Position numbers and translations under genes: made by a program. A DNA stretch of 64,000 bases. It comes from Glandiceps talaboti. Taxonomy: Eukaryota > Hemichordata > Enteropneusta > Spengelidae. Under the pieces are notes generated by a model, which saw only the letters and a program-made list of their open reading frames with translations, had not been told where the DNA came from and made no database searches. This document shows positions 55,445-64,000 of the stretch, piece after piece. The stretch is taken from positions 13,816,591-13,880,590 of the forward strand of contig NC_135567.1 of assembly GCF_964340395.1 (NCBI RefSeq), written 5' to 3'. Numbering within the stretch: position 1 is the first letter of the stretch; each line of letters starts with the position of its first letter.

Positions 55445-55860
55445 TCCCAGGGTTATCTTTGTGATGAAAGTGACATTGATAGAGGAGTAATGTATTCACC
55501 TATAATCTTTGACCCTTGAAAATAGTATTCATAGAAAGTTTATCGGATTCTTAAATTTAATAACACCTGCCTGAGTTGTGATATTTGACACATCTTTAGT
55601 AACTAAATATAGGTTGTTACCAATTTGAATCCAAAATTGAAACAAAACTCAGTGAATATCACTTAGAAAACAAAATTTTTAGATTAAAATTTGGCAGAAT
55701 AAAATTGAATCAATAAAACACAATTCTTCTGTGCAATATTATGGAATTCTTCTGCTCAACATTACTGCAGGATACTGGTATTTAGCAATATCCAAATACT
55801 TCAGAAAATTGAAAATGATTTTTTATATTTGAGAAATTTCAGTTACAGACAGTGCAATGT
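55445..55860. other. Non-repetitive stretch
   Basis: No gene is recognised; GGAATTCTTCTG(C/T)(T/G)CAA-like text is duplicated near 55720-55770. Confidence 0.4.
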
Positions 55861-56290
55861 GTGAAAGTTGAACTGAATGTTGACAGGTTTTTTTTGACAT
55901 TTTGGAGTAGTGCTTTTGAAAATGTTTCTTCTTCAAAAAATGTGTCGTACGTCAAACCTGATTCCATGGACAGAATTAACCATTGTGGGAGAAAGTATTC
56001 TCTTTCTTGATAGTGTAACTCAAAAAATGTCCCAAACGTTTACAGATTTTTGAAATGAGAGATTTTCAAAAAACCCTTCACACTCTTAACTTCAGCACTT
56101 CAACACATTTTTAAAAAATGTTTACAAAAATTGAATAGAGGGTGGAGTATTTTGACATTTTGATGTAGTTGTGCCTTTGAAAGTGTTTTTCTTCAGAAAA
56201 ATGTGTCACATTTTCACGTTTTGGCAAGACTTGACCCTTATCAGAAACCCTTCATTCTCTTGACTTCAATACTTAGTCACGTTTCAAACA
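55860..56290. repeat. ~255-bp tandem duplication
   Basis: GACATTTTGGAGTAGTGCTT near 55898 and GACATTTTGATGTAGTTGTG near 56153 are each followed by TTGAAA(A/G)TGTTT, CTTCA(A/G)AAAAATGTGTC and, later, ACCCTTCA(C/T)(A/T)CTCTT, ACTTC. Confidence 0.75.
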
Positions 56291-56589
56291 GTAACGTTTT
56301 TGTAGGAGCTAAAAGATTACTGTAGCTAGTGAACGAAAGTATCAATATGGTGGTTATCTTTCAATATTATTGCGTGCAAAGATCACGCTTCTCTGTAATG
56401 TCTGCAACCCTTGTTTTGAGGAGTACTTGTAGATGTCATTTACGAATACGTTTATTTGTAAAGATTCGATAAAGTAATCCCCTGATTAAGTTGTACTGTG
56501 CGGTTGGTGTGAATAGCGTTGATATTCCCGTGAGTCAAGTGAAACTAATTGGACAAATTTAGAAAGAAAGATTCTTCTCCATTGAGAGC

Positions 56590-56840
56590 ATTCTTCAAAA
56601 TGCTACAATGTGATACATTGTAACACTTGGTGTGTTACATTGTGATACAAAGTGTTCAATTGTAATACAAAAGTGTTACAATGTGATACATTTGTTAGTT
56701 CTTAGTGGAGGAAGCAATACTGTTACACATTATGAGTACTGCTACTGGCAGTGATCAATCAAACAATACACTGTATCCAAATCAATCAAACGATACAAAG
56801 TAACATTATCAATCAAACGCTACTTTCAAAACAATCAATC
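56590..56840. repeat. Short-period repeats (GTGATACA and AATCAATCAAAC types)
   Basis: TACAATGTGATACATTGTAA and GTGTTACATTGTGATACAAA permutations occupy 56600-56690 and are partly self-complementary. AATCAATCAAACGATAC-type units occupy about 56750-56840. Confidence 0.75.
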
Positions 56841-56879
56841 ATAAGATGGAACGTGAAGTTAGAAATTTCGATACAGATA

Positions 56880-57245
56880 GTTCACTGAACCCCAGTGGGA
56901 ATTTTCGAAAAAGATTTGTTTTCTCTCTGTACACAAAACGAAATCATTCCAGAATTTTCAAACGTACGGATAGAATCCGGTGGGAATATTTTTTAAAAAG
57001 ATTTGTTTGCAGTCTGTACACAAGTGTAACAAAATCATTCCAGAGTTTTCAAACGTTGGAAATATCATGGGAATTTTTTTAATATCATGGGAATTTTTTT
57101 AACGTCACCTGTTTGACTTCCACTTATAGTTTTGAAGAAATCGTTATAACCCTTTCAAGCGTTGAAATACCCCGGGAATTTAGGAGAAAAAAAGGGTATT
57201 TTCTAAATGTTTACACAGGTGTCAAGAAATCGTTATGCAATTTCA
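56880..57245. repeat. ~86-bp tandem repeat, four units
   Basis: GGGAATTTT-type starts at 56897, 56982, 57069 and 57174 with AAAGATTTGTTT, CTGTACACAA and ATCATTCCAGA(A/G)TTTTCAAA. AATATCATGGGAATTTTTTT is also duplicated in tandem at 57061-57101. The 78-residue frame is repeat-derived. Confidence 0.85.
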
Positions 57246-58610
57246 GGGTTTGAAAATATTGAAATATTGTGAACAATGTTATTATAAAATTTGTTGTTTG
57301 CAAATTTTTTCACAAATTTTTTTGCAAAAATTTTCAAAAAACAAATTATCACCTGTGATAACATACTATAACTGCAGTGTACTAATAGAATATACAAATG
57401 TAAATGTGATATTTTCTATATTTCAATTTTTGACAAATTTTCACTTTTTTAAAACCAACTTTTTGTGACCACATTGTATGCAATTGTACAAGACTCAAAT
57501 TGTGAAGCATAGTCTATTTTTTAAACATTTGTCTGCTGACAATTCTTTTGCCTATTTGACAGAGGAAAGATGAAATATTTGCACAAATTGCAGTCATAAA
57601 CAAATATTTTGTGTCTACAAAGTAAAAATGCAGTGTGTTTTGATTAAAATGCAGAAATGTTTATTGTCAGGAACAAGTGGCAGACTACATGTATAAAATT
57701 TGCAGAATTTTCAAGGCGGGAAAATATCTAGATATGCTAATGAGCACCTGCAGTCATCGAAACTTTCACATCCAAATTTCTTTAACCAAATTTATATATT
57801 TCTGTAAAAAAAAAATTATATTTCAAGTTTATTTTGGACTAGGACAAGAATGTTTCCCTTGATTTATTAATTAATATTAAAATTATGTAAATATGTCTTT
57901 ATATGAAGTTGAAAACGCAGGTCTGAATCTTAAAAATTATCGTGGAATTTTTACTTTTATTTGAGATATTGCCATCATACAAAATTTTTTGAGAAAGATA
58001 AAAAAGTACCAATTTGAAGGGACATATGACTCAAGAAATAAGAATTCTGAAAAATAAAATGGGGGGGGGGGATATGGTATCAAACGGAAATATTTTCGGA
58101 AAGGGAAAATTATTGCCATCAGATAGAAATATTTTGAGAAAGATGTCGGTGCGAAATGATGCAAAGATGATTTGATGGGAAATAGAAAATAGAAAGTTAT
58201 TAATAATATCAAATTATAAATTGAGTTTGACATTTTAATCATAAATATTTCGCTTCTGACAGTTTTTGAAGTCGGTAGGATTTCATGAATTTTAATAGAT
58301 TGTCAAATATCAGGACTATGATGTGTATATCAATAACTGCTCATCATTGCAAGATACTATCCCTCCAAAAAGTTTTGCAAATTTTTGTAAAATAAAGTCA
58401 CATTTCAAATTCACTTTCAATCAGATAGAAAATTTTTGTTGTAATTTTATTGAAATATTTAAATTTGTTTTAAAATGTTATCAAATTTCTATGAATTGTA
58501 TAATTTTCTAACCTCCAAATTTTAACCACATTTTGTAGTGCCAACAAATTTTGTCCTCACTTTAACTTTTAAGTTTGGATGACCTATCTTTCTTTTATGA
58601 GATTTTCTGC

Positions 58611-58615
<5 letters not shown>
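57245..58615. other. AT-rich stretch with scattered R1-like fragments
   Basis: R1-like cores appear near 57820 (TTTCAAGTTTATTTTGGACT) and 58360-58425 (CCCTCCAAAAAGTTTTG, then ACATTTCAAATTCACTTTCA). A run of 9 G lies at about 58062. Open frames of 61-101 residues here are low-complexity and unrecognised. Confidence 0.4.

Positions 58616-58643
<28 letters not shown>
58615..58643. repeat. Poly(T) run of 29
   Basis: An uninterrupted T run; the longest homopolymer in the window. No retrotransposon body was recognised on either side. Confidence 0.92.
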
Positions 58644-58644
58644 G

Positions 58645-59150
58645 TCACACTTCAAAATTACCACCCAGAATGTCCCAGTAAACTCTGCTTGTAACTTGTG
58701 TAGATGACTGTCGAGAAATAATCTTAAGTTTTGGAATAATACCTAAATTATGTCAAAAATAACCTACATTTTACAAATTTTTATGATTTTTTTGTTCCAA
58801 AATTTATGCATGCACATATCTGATGGTAGAGATTAGAGGTTATTAACTTTCATTATCTGATCAAGTACGGATGGTTTCTCTCTCAAGTCGGTAATAAATT
58901 CTTTTGACATTTCAAAACATTTCACTCATAAAGCCATATCTCATTAAAAAAACGCAATGATGAATTTATCGTTTAAAAATTATTTTGTAATATGTTAAAA
59001 CCAATGCTGAATTACATTGTTCATATTATTACGTGTTTGGTGCAGTGTTAACACAGTTCAGTGATATGGCTAACCTTTGACCCTATAAAATTTGACCTTT
59101 GACATGACTCAACACAGATGAAGATAAATCACATGACTGGTAATTAGTTT
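58645..59150. other. Non-repetitive stretch with two reverse DR1-like sites
   Basis: No gene is seen. TAACCTTTGACCC at 59071-59083 and TGACCTTTGACAT at 59093-59105 both read as one-base-spaced AGGTCA-type repeats on the minus strand. Confidence 0.4.
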
Positions 59151-59199
59151 GCCTGAATGTTATCAAAAATTTACATATTCTTTCACTTTTCATCTAAGA

Positions 59200-59560
59200 T
59201 AAGAATTATTTTGGCTCAAAATAATTACGATCTGATTTCTGGTGACATTCCTGATCAGTGTGTACGATAAAATCGGAAGATAATGTCAGACTTAAATTTT
59301 TGAATAGCGTAAACAATATTTTGGATCAAAAGAATTAAGAATAAACTTTTGTTAACAATTTTGGTCAATGTCTGCAATAATTTTGGAAGATTTTTTGTAA
59401 TCAAATTTTCGAAAAATGTAAAAAAAAAATTTGGATCTAAATAATTATGATTTTACTACTGATGGCCTTTCTGATAATGCAGATATGCCAAAATCAGTTT
59501 GCTTTGAAAAATGTAAAGATTTAAGTTTTAGATTGTCGTATGGCGAACACTTTACATCGA
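59200..59560. repeat. ~113-bp degenerate tandem repeat, three units
   Basis: TTTTGGCTCAAAATAATTAC (59206), TTTTGGATCAAAAGAATTAA (59320) and TTTGGATCTAAATAATTATG (59430) are followed by TTTCTGGTGACATTCCTGAT- or CTACTGATGGCCTTTCTGAT-type text. Confidence 0.8.
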
Positions 59561-59635
59561 TCCAAATTTGAAGTACATTGTATATTGTAAGGTACATCTG
59601 TGTCGAGTTTATCAGCTTTTTGTCATCTGGTGTTC

Positions 59636-59986
59636 TTAAAGTGGTCATATTGATGAAGATTGGGTATCTATTTTGGATTTTTAATTTATAAAACAATTTT
59701 ATCATGGTTTCCTACTTGAAAATCAATGTGAAACAACATAGACCAAGTCTGTGTTTGTTACTCAATACATTGCAAATTATTAATAAAAGTGTGAATGTTT
59801 GTTATTATACGTATAATAAATCGTTTTACACAAAGTTTGACTTTTTGTAATGTATTGAGTTACAAACACAGACTCGGTCAATGTTGTTTCATATTGATTT
59901 TTCAATTAGGAAACCATGATAAAGTTGTTATATAAATTAAAAAATCTAAATAAATACCAAATCCTCTTCCATATGGCCACTATAAA
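59636..59986. mobile_element. Palindromic foldback element, copy 2 (MITE-like)
   Basis: The left arm (about 59636-59774) and right arm (about 59845-59986) pair almost throughout. The ends are TTAAAGTGGTCATAT and its counterpart GGCCACTATAA. The arms match copy 1 at 1432-1794 block for block (TTTATAAAACAATTTTATCA, GTTTCCTACTTGAAAATCAA, AACAACATAGACCAAGTCTG), while the loops differ. This copy keeps a longer outer inverted repeat than copy 1. Confidence 0.88.
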
Positions 59987-59989
59987 GGG

Positions 59990-60640
59990 ACACAAGCTGA
60001 GTTTATACATGTTAATTGTTATTGTTAAGAAGGTGAAATATTTTTAATTTTACATGTAGATACTTTGTACTTCCATGACAGGTTGTATGTCTGGGAGAAA
60101 ATATGAAAATATACTCAACCTAAGGGGCCTGACCAAGTTTTAAGGCCCCATAAGCTGGCTTTATTTCTTTCAGTTACAACCAAGCAAGAAGAGTTTAAAG
60201 ATAAAAGTGTCATCATTATTCCACAAATGACATCTCATTAAAATAATTACAAAACAATAAAAATTTACGGCTATGTCATCCACTTTCTATTGACTTAGAT
60301 TTAACGTAAATCACTAAAACTCGTTATGTCTTTGTCTCTCTGGAACAATATGTTTCTAAATGTGACACTCCTGACTACATTACCATCCAAAATTGTCTCG
60401 GACGTAAAATTTACCGATCGTAATTACCTCGGAAATAAGATTTACCGGTCTTAATTGTCTCGGAGTTAGGAAGTCACTGATTGTAGTCATGATATATTGG
60501 TCAAAATTGTATCATTATGTGGCAAATTTGTTGCAGTTTTTCAGGACGTGAATATTTTGCCGAATTTTTCACCACCTTGGGGAATAATTTAGTTATAAAG
60601 GAGATCGGATAATCCGGGAATATAGATTACAATATGCCAA
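59990..60640. other. Mostly non-repetitive
   Basis: No gene is seen. Around 60385-60475, AATT(G/A)(T/C)CTCGGA and AAGATTTACCG(G/A)TC-type blocks repeat three times at about 35 bp. Confidence 0.5.
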
Positions 60641-60659
60641 TAAACCAGTAAAAAGTAAG

Positions 60660-61095
60660 CCGTTTTTGTAATGTAGTCATCAGGATTTGTCAGGTCCATC
60701 GTGTTGAAGGATGATTTTGTCCTGCCGTTGATACCAAGGAAAACACAACATACTGACAAATCCATAGAAGTTGTTGAAAAATGTTACGTAAGAAGGTTTT
60801 CAGTAGTGTAGGGACTGCTGGGATCCACAGCTGCCACTAATGTTAAGGAAAATGCAAAATATCAACAAAGCAAACCAAACTGTTCCGTAAGAATTTAGGT
60901 TTCCAGTAAAGTAGGGACTGCTGGGATCCATAGCTGCCACCAATATTAAGGAGTATGCGAAATATCAACAAATCAAACCAAACTGTTCCATAAGAATTTA
61001 GGTTTCCAGTAATGTAGGGAGAGCTGGGTCCCACAGCTGCCACCAATGTTACAGAAAATACAAAATATCAACAAACCAAACCAAACTGTTCAATT
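60660..61095. repeat. 103-bp tandem repeat, four units
   Basis: GGGACTGCTGGGATCCA(C/T)A, GCTGCCAC(C/T)AAT and AAATATCAACAAA(T/C)CAAACC repeat with starts at 60811, 60914 and 61017, exactly 103 bp, after an older unit. The 67-residue minus frame is repeat-derived. Confidence 0.92.
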
Positions 61096-61300
61096 GTGGG
61101 GAGAATCTTATACATGTAGTTATCAGGATTTTTTGGTTCCAGAATTTACGAAACTTATTCCTTCTTGCTGAACTTTGCCATGTATTGAATATTTTAGCTT
61201 CGCAAAGTACACGTTATGCAGATTCAATGACACTTGTATACATATACTGGTAGTGAAGGATTGCAGATTGGACAAGTATGATTTAGTCGGCATACCACCT

Positions 61301-61854
61301 AAGGGCTCAAAATTAACAGTAGTCCCATGTCCACAGACTACCAATTCTTGATATGGGGCTACCATAGTCCCATGCCCACAGACTACCAATTCTTGTCATG
61401 GGGCTACCATAGTCCCATGCCCACAGACTACCAATTCTTGTCATGGGGCTACCATAGTCCCATGTCCACAGACTACCAATTCTTGTCATGGGGCTACCAT
61501 AGTCCCATGTCCACATACTACCAATTCTTGTCATGGGGCTACCATAGTCCCTTGCCCACAGACTACCAATTCTTGTCATGGGGCTACCATAGTCCCATGT
61601 CCACAGACTACCAATTCTTGCCATGGGACTACCATAATTTGCAGCTGATAGCCCACTCAGGCTACCACTGATTATGTGATGAAGATGGAAGATTTATGGA
61701 CATAAAAGTATTTTAATAATACAAATATTTCCAATAGAGGAAATCTGTTTTCAGTTCAGGAATATCGGACTACTGGTCACAATCCGTGAGCCCCATTTTC
61801 TGAAACTGGTAGCCCACTAGGACTAGCAAAGAAAAAAGTTAATTTCAAGCCCTG
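61301..61854. mobile_element. hAT-like non-autonomous element, copy 2
   Basis: The left end, AAGGGCTCAAAATTAAC, and the right end (reverse CAGGGCTTGAAATTAAC) match copy 1. The flanking 8-mers TACCACCT and TACCGTGT agree at 5 of 8. The right third (TTTCCAATAGAGGAAATCTG, TTTTCAGTTCAGGAATAT) is nearly identical to copy 1. The internal array is different: seven units of 45 bp (AGTCCCATG(T/C)CCACAGACTA, CCAATTCTTGTCATGGGGCT, ACCAT), each missing the AATTTGCAGCTGGT of copy 1. Frames of 103 and 114 residues on both strands reflect the 15-codon period. Confidence 0.85.
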
Positions 61855-61869
61855 TACCGTGTATTGTGT

Positions 61870-61870
<1 letters not shown>

Positions 61871-61926
<56 letters not shown>
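61871..61926. repeat. (GATA)n microsatellite
   Basis: Fourteen uninterrupted AGAT units. The minus-strand frame here is an Ile-Tyr-Leu-Ser repeat, not a gene. Confidence 0.98.
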
Positions 61927-61927
<1 letters not shown>

Positions 61928-61949
61928 TGAATATACTCCAAATGGTAGA

Positions 61950-62150
61950 AAACCTCTACCTGCAAGTTTTTATCCCGCCATAGCCACCAATTTGTTGTCT
62001 CATTACATATGCATATTCAATGATATGATTTATTTCTATGGTCAGCGTGTCACCTTGTAATGTGTCCGACAGATATACTGCAAACTTTACAACAAAACCT
62101 ACCTGCAAGTTTGTACCACACCACTGCCACCACCTTGTCAAACACTTTAT
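61950..62150. repeat. ~144-bp degenerate duplication
   Basis: CTACCTGCAAGTTT occurs near 61955 and 62099, each followed by a GCCACCA-rich block and TTGT. Confidence 0.65.
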
Positions 62151-62261
62151 GTTTTACCGACAACATTCTTGTTATTTCTGTCATAAAGTAGAAGTTAATG
62201 TTACTGGTAGGTGAATGTAAAGCTAATGATACCAAACAAACCCCAAGAACAGTTTGTCTGT

Positions 62262-62960
62262 CTATGTCACTGATCCATAACTACGATATCTCTAGTGCAA
62301 AGTATACTAGAGAAGTTGAACTACTCTAAACACTAGAGGGTGTAATAGGGAACTTGCAATCCAGACTGAGCATACTCAGATGCAAAGGACTATGGGATTA
62401 TCTGTGGTTATTGTAATACCTAATCTGGAGCTACTGATAAAATAAACCTCCCGTAATGGTCAAGGTGACTATGAATTGATCATTTATTTACAAACAATGT
62501 AACATTATTGTTTACAATGCTAATTGGGTAGTACTAGTATATCACATTTCCCATGATGCAACATTCAACATGGCGGGTTTGCAAGTTCCCTATTCTCCGT
62601 CACTGATCCATAACTACGAAAGCTCTAGCGCAAAGTATACTATAGAAGATGTAACTACTCTAAAACACTAGAGGGCGTAATTCTCCATCATTGATCCATG
62701 ACTACGATATCTCTAGCGCAAAGTATAATATAGAAGATGTAACTACTCTAAATTATTAGAGGGCGTAATTCTCCGTTACCGATCCGCAACTACGATAGCT
62801 TTAGCGCAAAGTGTACTATAGAACATGAGCTACTCTAAAACACTAGAGGGCGTAATTCTAAAATGAGTACTAATTTCTCAGACTTACAAAATTCCCACTT
62901 ACTATCGATAGCCATTTTAGTGTTAATCCAACTGCTTTACCACTAGAGGGCGCAATTCTA
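62262..62960 (+). repeat. 88-bp tandem array with CTCF-like cores and a nested insertion
   Basis: GATCCATAACTACGA-type starts at 62272, 62605, 62693 and 62781. The last three are exactly 88 bp apart; the first interval, 333 bp, is one unit plus the 245-bp insertion at 62347-62591. The unit continues CTCTAGCGCAAAGTATACTA, TAGAAGATGTAACTACTCTA and AAACACTAGAGGGCGTAATT. ACACTAGAGGG at 62330, 62665 and 62840, and CCACTAGAGGGCGC at 62940-62953, resemble the CTCF consensus; the last matches it in full. Confidence 0.92.
62347..62591 (+). mobile_element. 245-bp inverted-end element nested in the 88-bp array
   Basis: The ends are AGGGAACTTGCAA and TTGCAAGTTCCCT, 13-bp perfect inverted repeats. Left flank GTAAT and right flank ATTCTCC become GTAATTCTCC in uninterrupted array units (62675 and 62764), so those units serve as empty sites and the insertion duplicated AT. 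No open frame of note. A diverged reversed relative lies at 26193-26356. Confidence 0.9.
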
Positions 62961-63230
62961 CGAATGTCTATTAATAGTACTAATTTCAAAAAAATTGTTA
63001 TTCAAAGCATTGTCGTATTACATCATTTGTCTGTTTGTAACTTTTATCTAACTTCATTAAAGTTCATAAAATGTTCCAGTCATGCATTTTGTCGTAACCC
63101 ATGGGACAAACATGACTGGCTAGACGACAAATGTACGAGGTCGTTGGCATGGAAACCTAGTCATTCAGTCATCAGCCATGATTAAGAGATTATGTTTTGT
63201 GACGTTTTATTTATCAAAGTTCAAATGTCG
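62960..63230. other. Non-repetitive stretch
   Basis: No gene is recognised; a 73-residue plus frame (62964-63185) has no identifiable features. Confidence 0.4.
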
Positions 63231-63850
63231 TCATGGTGTCTACCTGTCGATTCTCAAGGGTCAGATTTATACTAGACATAAAATTTAGAATTTGTCGTCT
63301 AGAAATTGTGTCGTAAAACATTGCTTTTACTTACCTGTCAATTCTTTATGGTCAGACTGTAAGATTTTGAAACTGTCTGCCACATGGTGTTGTAAAAATG
63401 TCGTTCTCTCAAGTGAGATTTCCATACGACGTAAGATTTGGAAAGAGTATGCAAATTTTCATCGTAAAATATGAATTTTATCTAACTGTGGTTCTCATGT
63501 GAACTTTTCTTAAAGAATGTAAGATTTTGAAACTGTCTGCCACATGGTGTTGTAAAAATGTCGTTCTCTCAAGTGAGATTTCAATACGGCGGAAGATTTG
63601 GAAAGTGTATGCAAATTTTCATCGTAAAATATGAATTTTATCTAACACTCAGTTCTTTCAGGTGAACTTTTCATAAAATGTAAGATTTTGAAATGTCAGT
63701 TTTATCTACTTGTCTTCTCTCAGGTGAGATTGCCTTACGGCGTATGATTTTGAAACTGTATGCAAAATTTTCAGAATAAAACATGAATTTCATCTAAATC
63801 TCAGTTCTTTCAGGTGAACTTTCCATTGGACAAAAACGTTATAAAACCAT
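63230..63850. repeat. 160-bp tandem repeat, about four units
   Basis: GTAAGATTTTGAAA lies at 63359, 63519 and 63680 (160 and 161 bp), with CTGCCACATGGTGTTGTAAA, TGCAAATTTTCATCGTAAAA and TATGAATTTTATCTAA in the same order. The two central units are nearly identical. Units contain TTCTTTCAGGTGAAC or TTCTCTCAGGTGAGA, which read as a 3' splice site fused to a 5' splice site. Confidence 0.93.
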
Positions 63851-64000
63851 GTACAACATTTTTGTTACAAAAAAGGTAAAAAAAATTTAGTGTACATATT
63901 TTCTCATGTAAGATTTAAATAAAGTAAAAGTCGTACGCAAAATTTACATCGTAAAAAGATTATTTGTTATCAAGCTGTATAGTCACAGTCTTTAGAAATT

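Noticed and set aside
61313-61671. 103- and 114-residue repeat proteins
   Set aside because: They arise from the 45-bp array inside a transposon remnant.
1-64000. Autonomous transposon coding region (transposase or reverse transcriptase)
   Set aside because: No open frame or decayed frame shows catalytic motifs; all elements seen are non-autonomous.

Overview
The window looks like gene-free nuclear DNA of an animal, most likely a marine invertebrate. This rests on strong AT-richness (judged by eye), no operon-like or long open reading frames, dense minisatellites, short palindromic transposon remnants and scattered microsatellites. I cannot name the species. No open reading frame is convincing as a gene. 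The longest ones lie inside tandem arrays or low-complexity runs, where a repeat length divisible by three keeps several frames open, and the rest are short and unrecognised. The window could be intergenic or lie inside a very long intron.

Three layers of repeats explain most of it. (1) More than 30 tandem arrays, with periods from 18 to about 300 bp, start and stop across the whole window. The clearest are a 47-bp array at 5.42-6.61 kb, a 73-74-bp array at 17.6-18.26 kb, a 54-bp array at 31.47-32.42 kb, a 42-bp array at 33.12-33.80 kb, a 56-bp array at 45.58-46.77 kb and a 160-bp array at 63.2-63.85 kb. Some families occur at more than one place: the 74-bp family at 2.4, 9.5 (reversed) and 17.6 kb, with a related 78-bp family at 41.6 kb, and the 47-bp family again at 14.4 kb. 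(2) Non-autonomous transposon-like elements with inverted ends: paired palindromic elements at 1.43 and 59.64 kb; paired hAT-like elements at 50.23 and 61.30 kb, each containing its own tandem array; a 245-bp element at 62.35 kb inserted into one unit of an 88-bp array, with a diverged reversed relative at 26.2 kb; an element at 53.48 kb built around a 93-bp array; a 390-bp element at 44.09 kb with an inverted partial copy at 47.22 kb; and single foldbacks at 18.26, 29.58 and 51.03 kb. (3) A very abundant diverged interspersed repeat, called R1 here. It is recognised by CCCGCCAAAA near one end and a core like TTTCAACTTTATTTTAGA, occurs on both strands about 30 or more times, and is locally tandem at 2.8-3.6, 23.0-24.7, 34.2-34.7, 49.3-49.9 and 54.1-55.4 kb.

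Between the repeats lie stretches of 0.3-1.3 kb with no visible structure. A few carry clustered matches to known animal transcription-factor consensus motifs: nuclear-receptor half-sites at 28.42-28.61 and 38.75 kb, six ATGCAAAT octamers at 11.96-12.22 kb, a PBX/MEIS-type site at 16.27 kb, CArG boxes at 36.4-36.5 kb, TAATCC sites at 9.07 kb and CTCF-like cores at 62.33-62.95 kb. These are motif matches only; function is untested.

No operating system of cooperating genes is visible. The notable content is the repeat biology: how tandem arrays arise inside or around small inverted-repeat elements, and how families are shared between distant loci.
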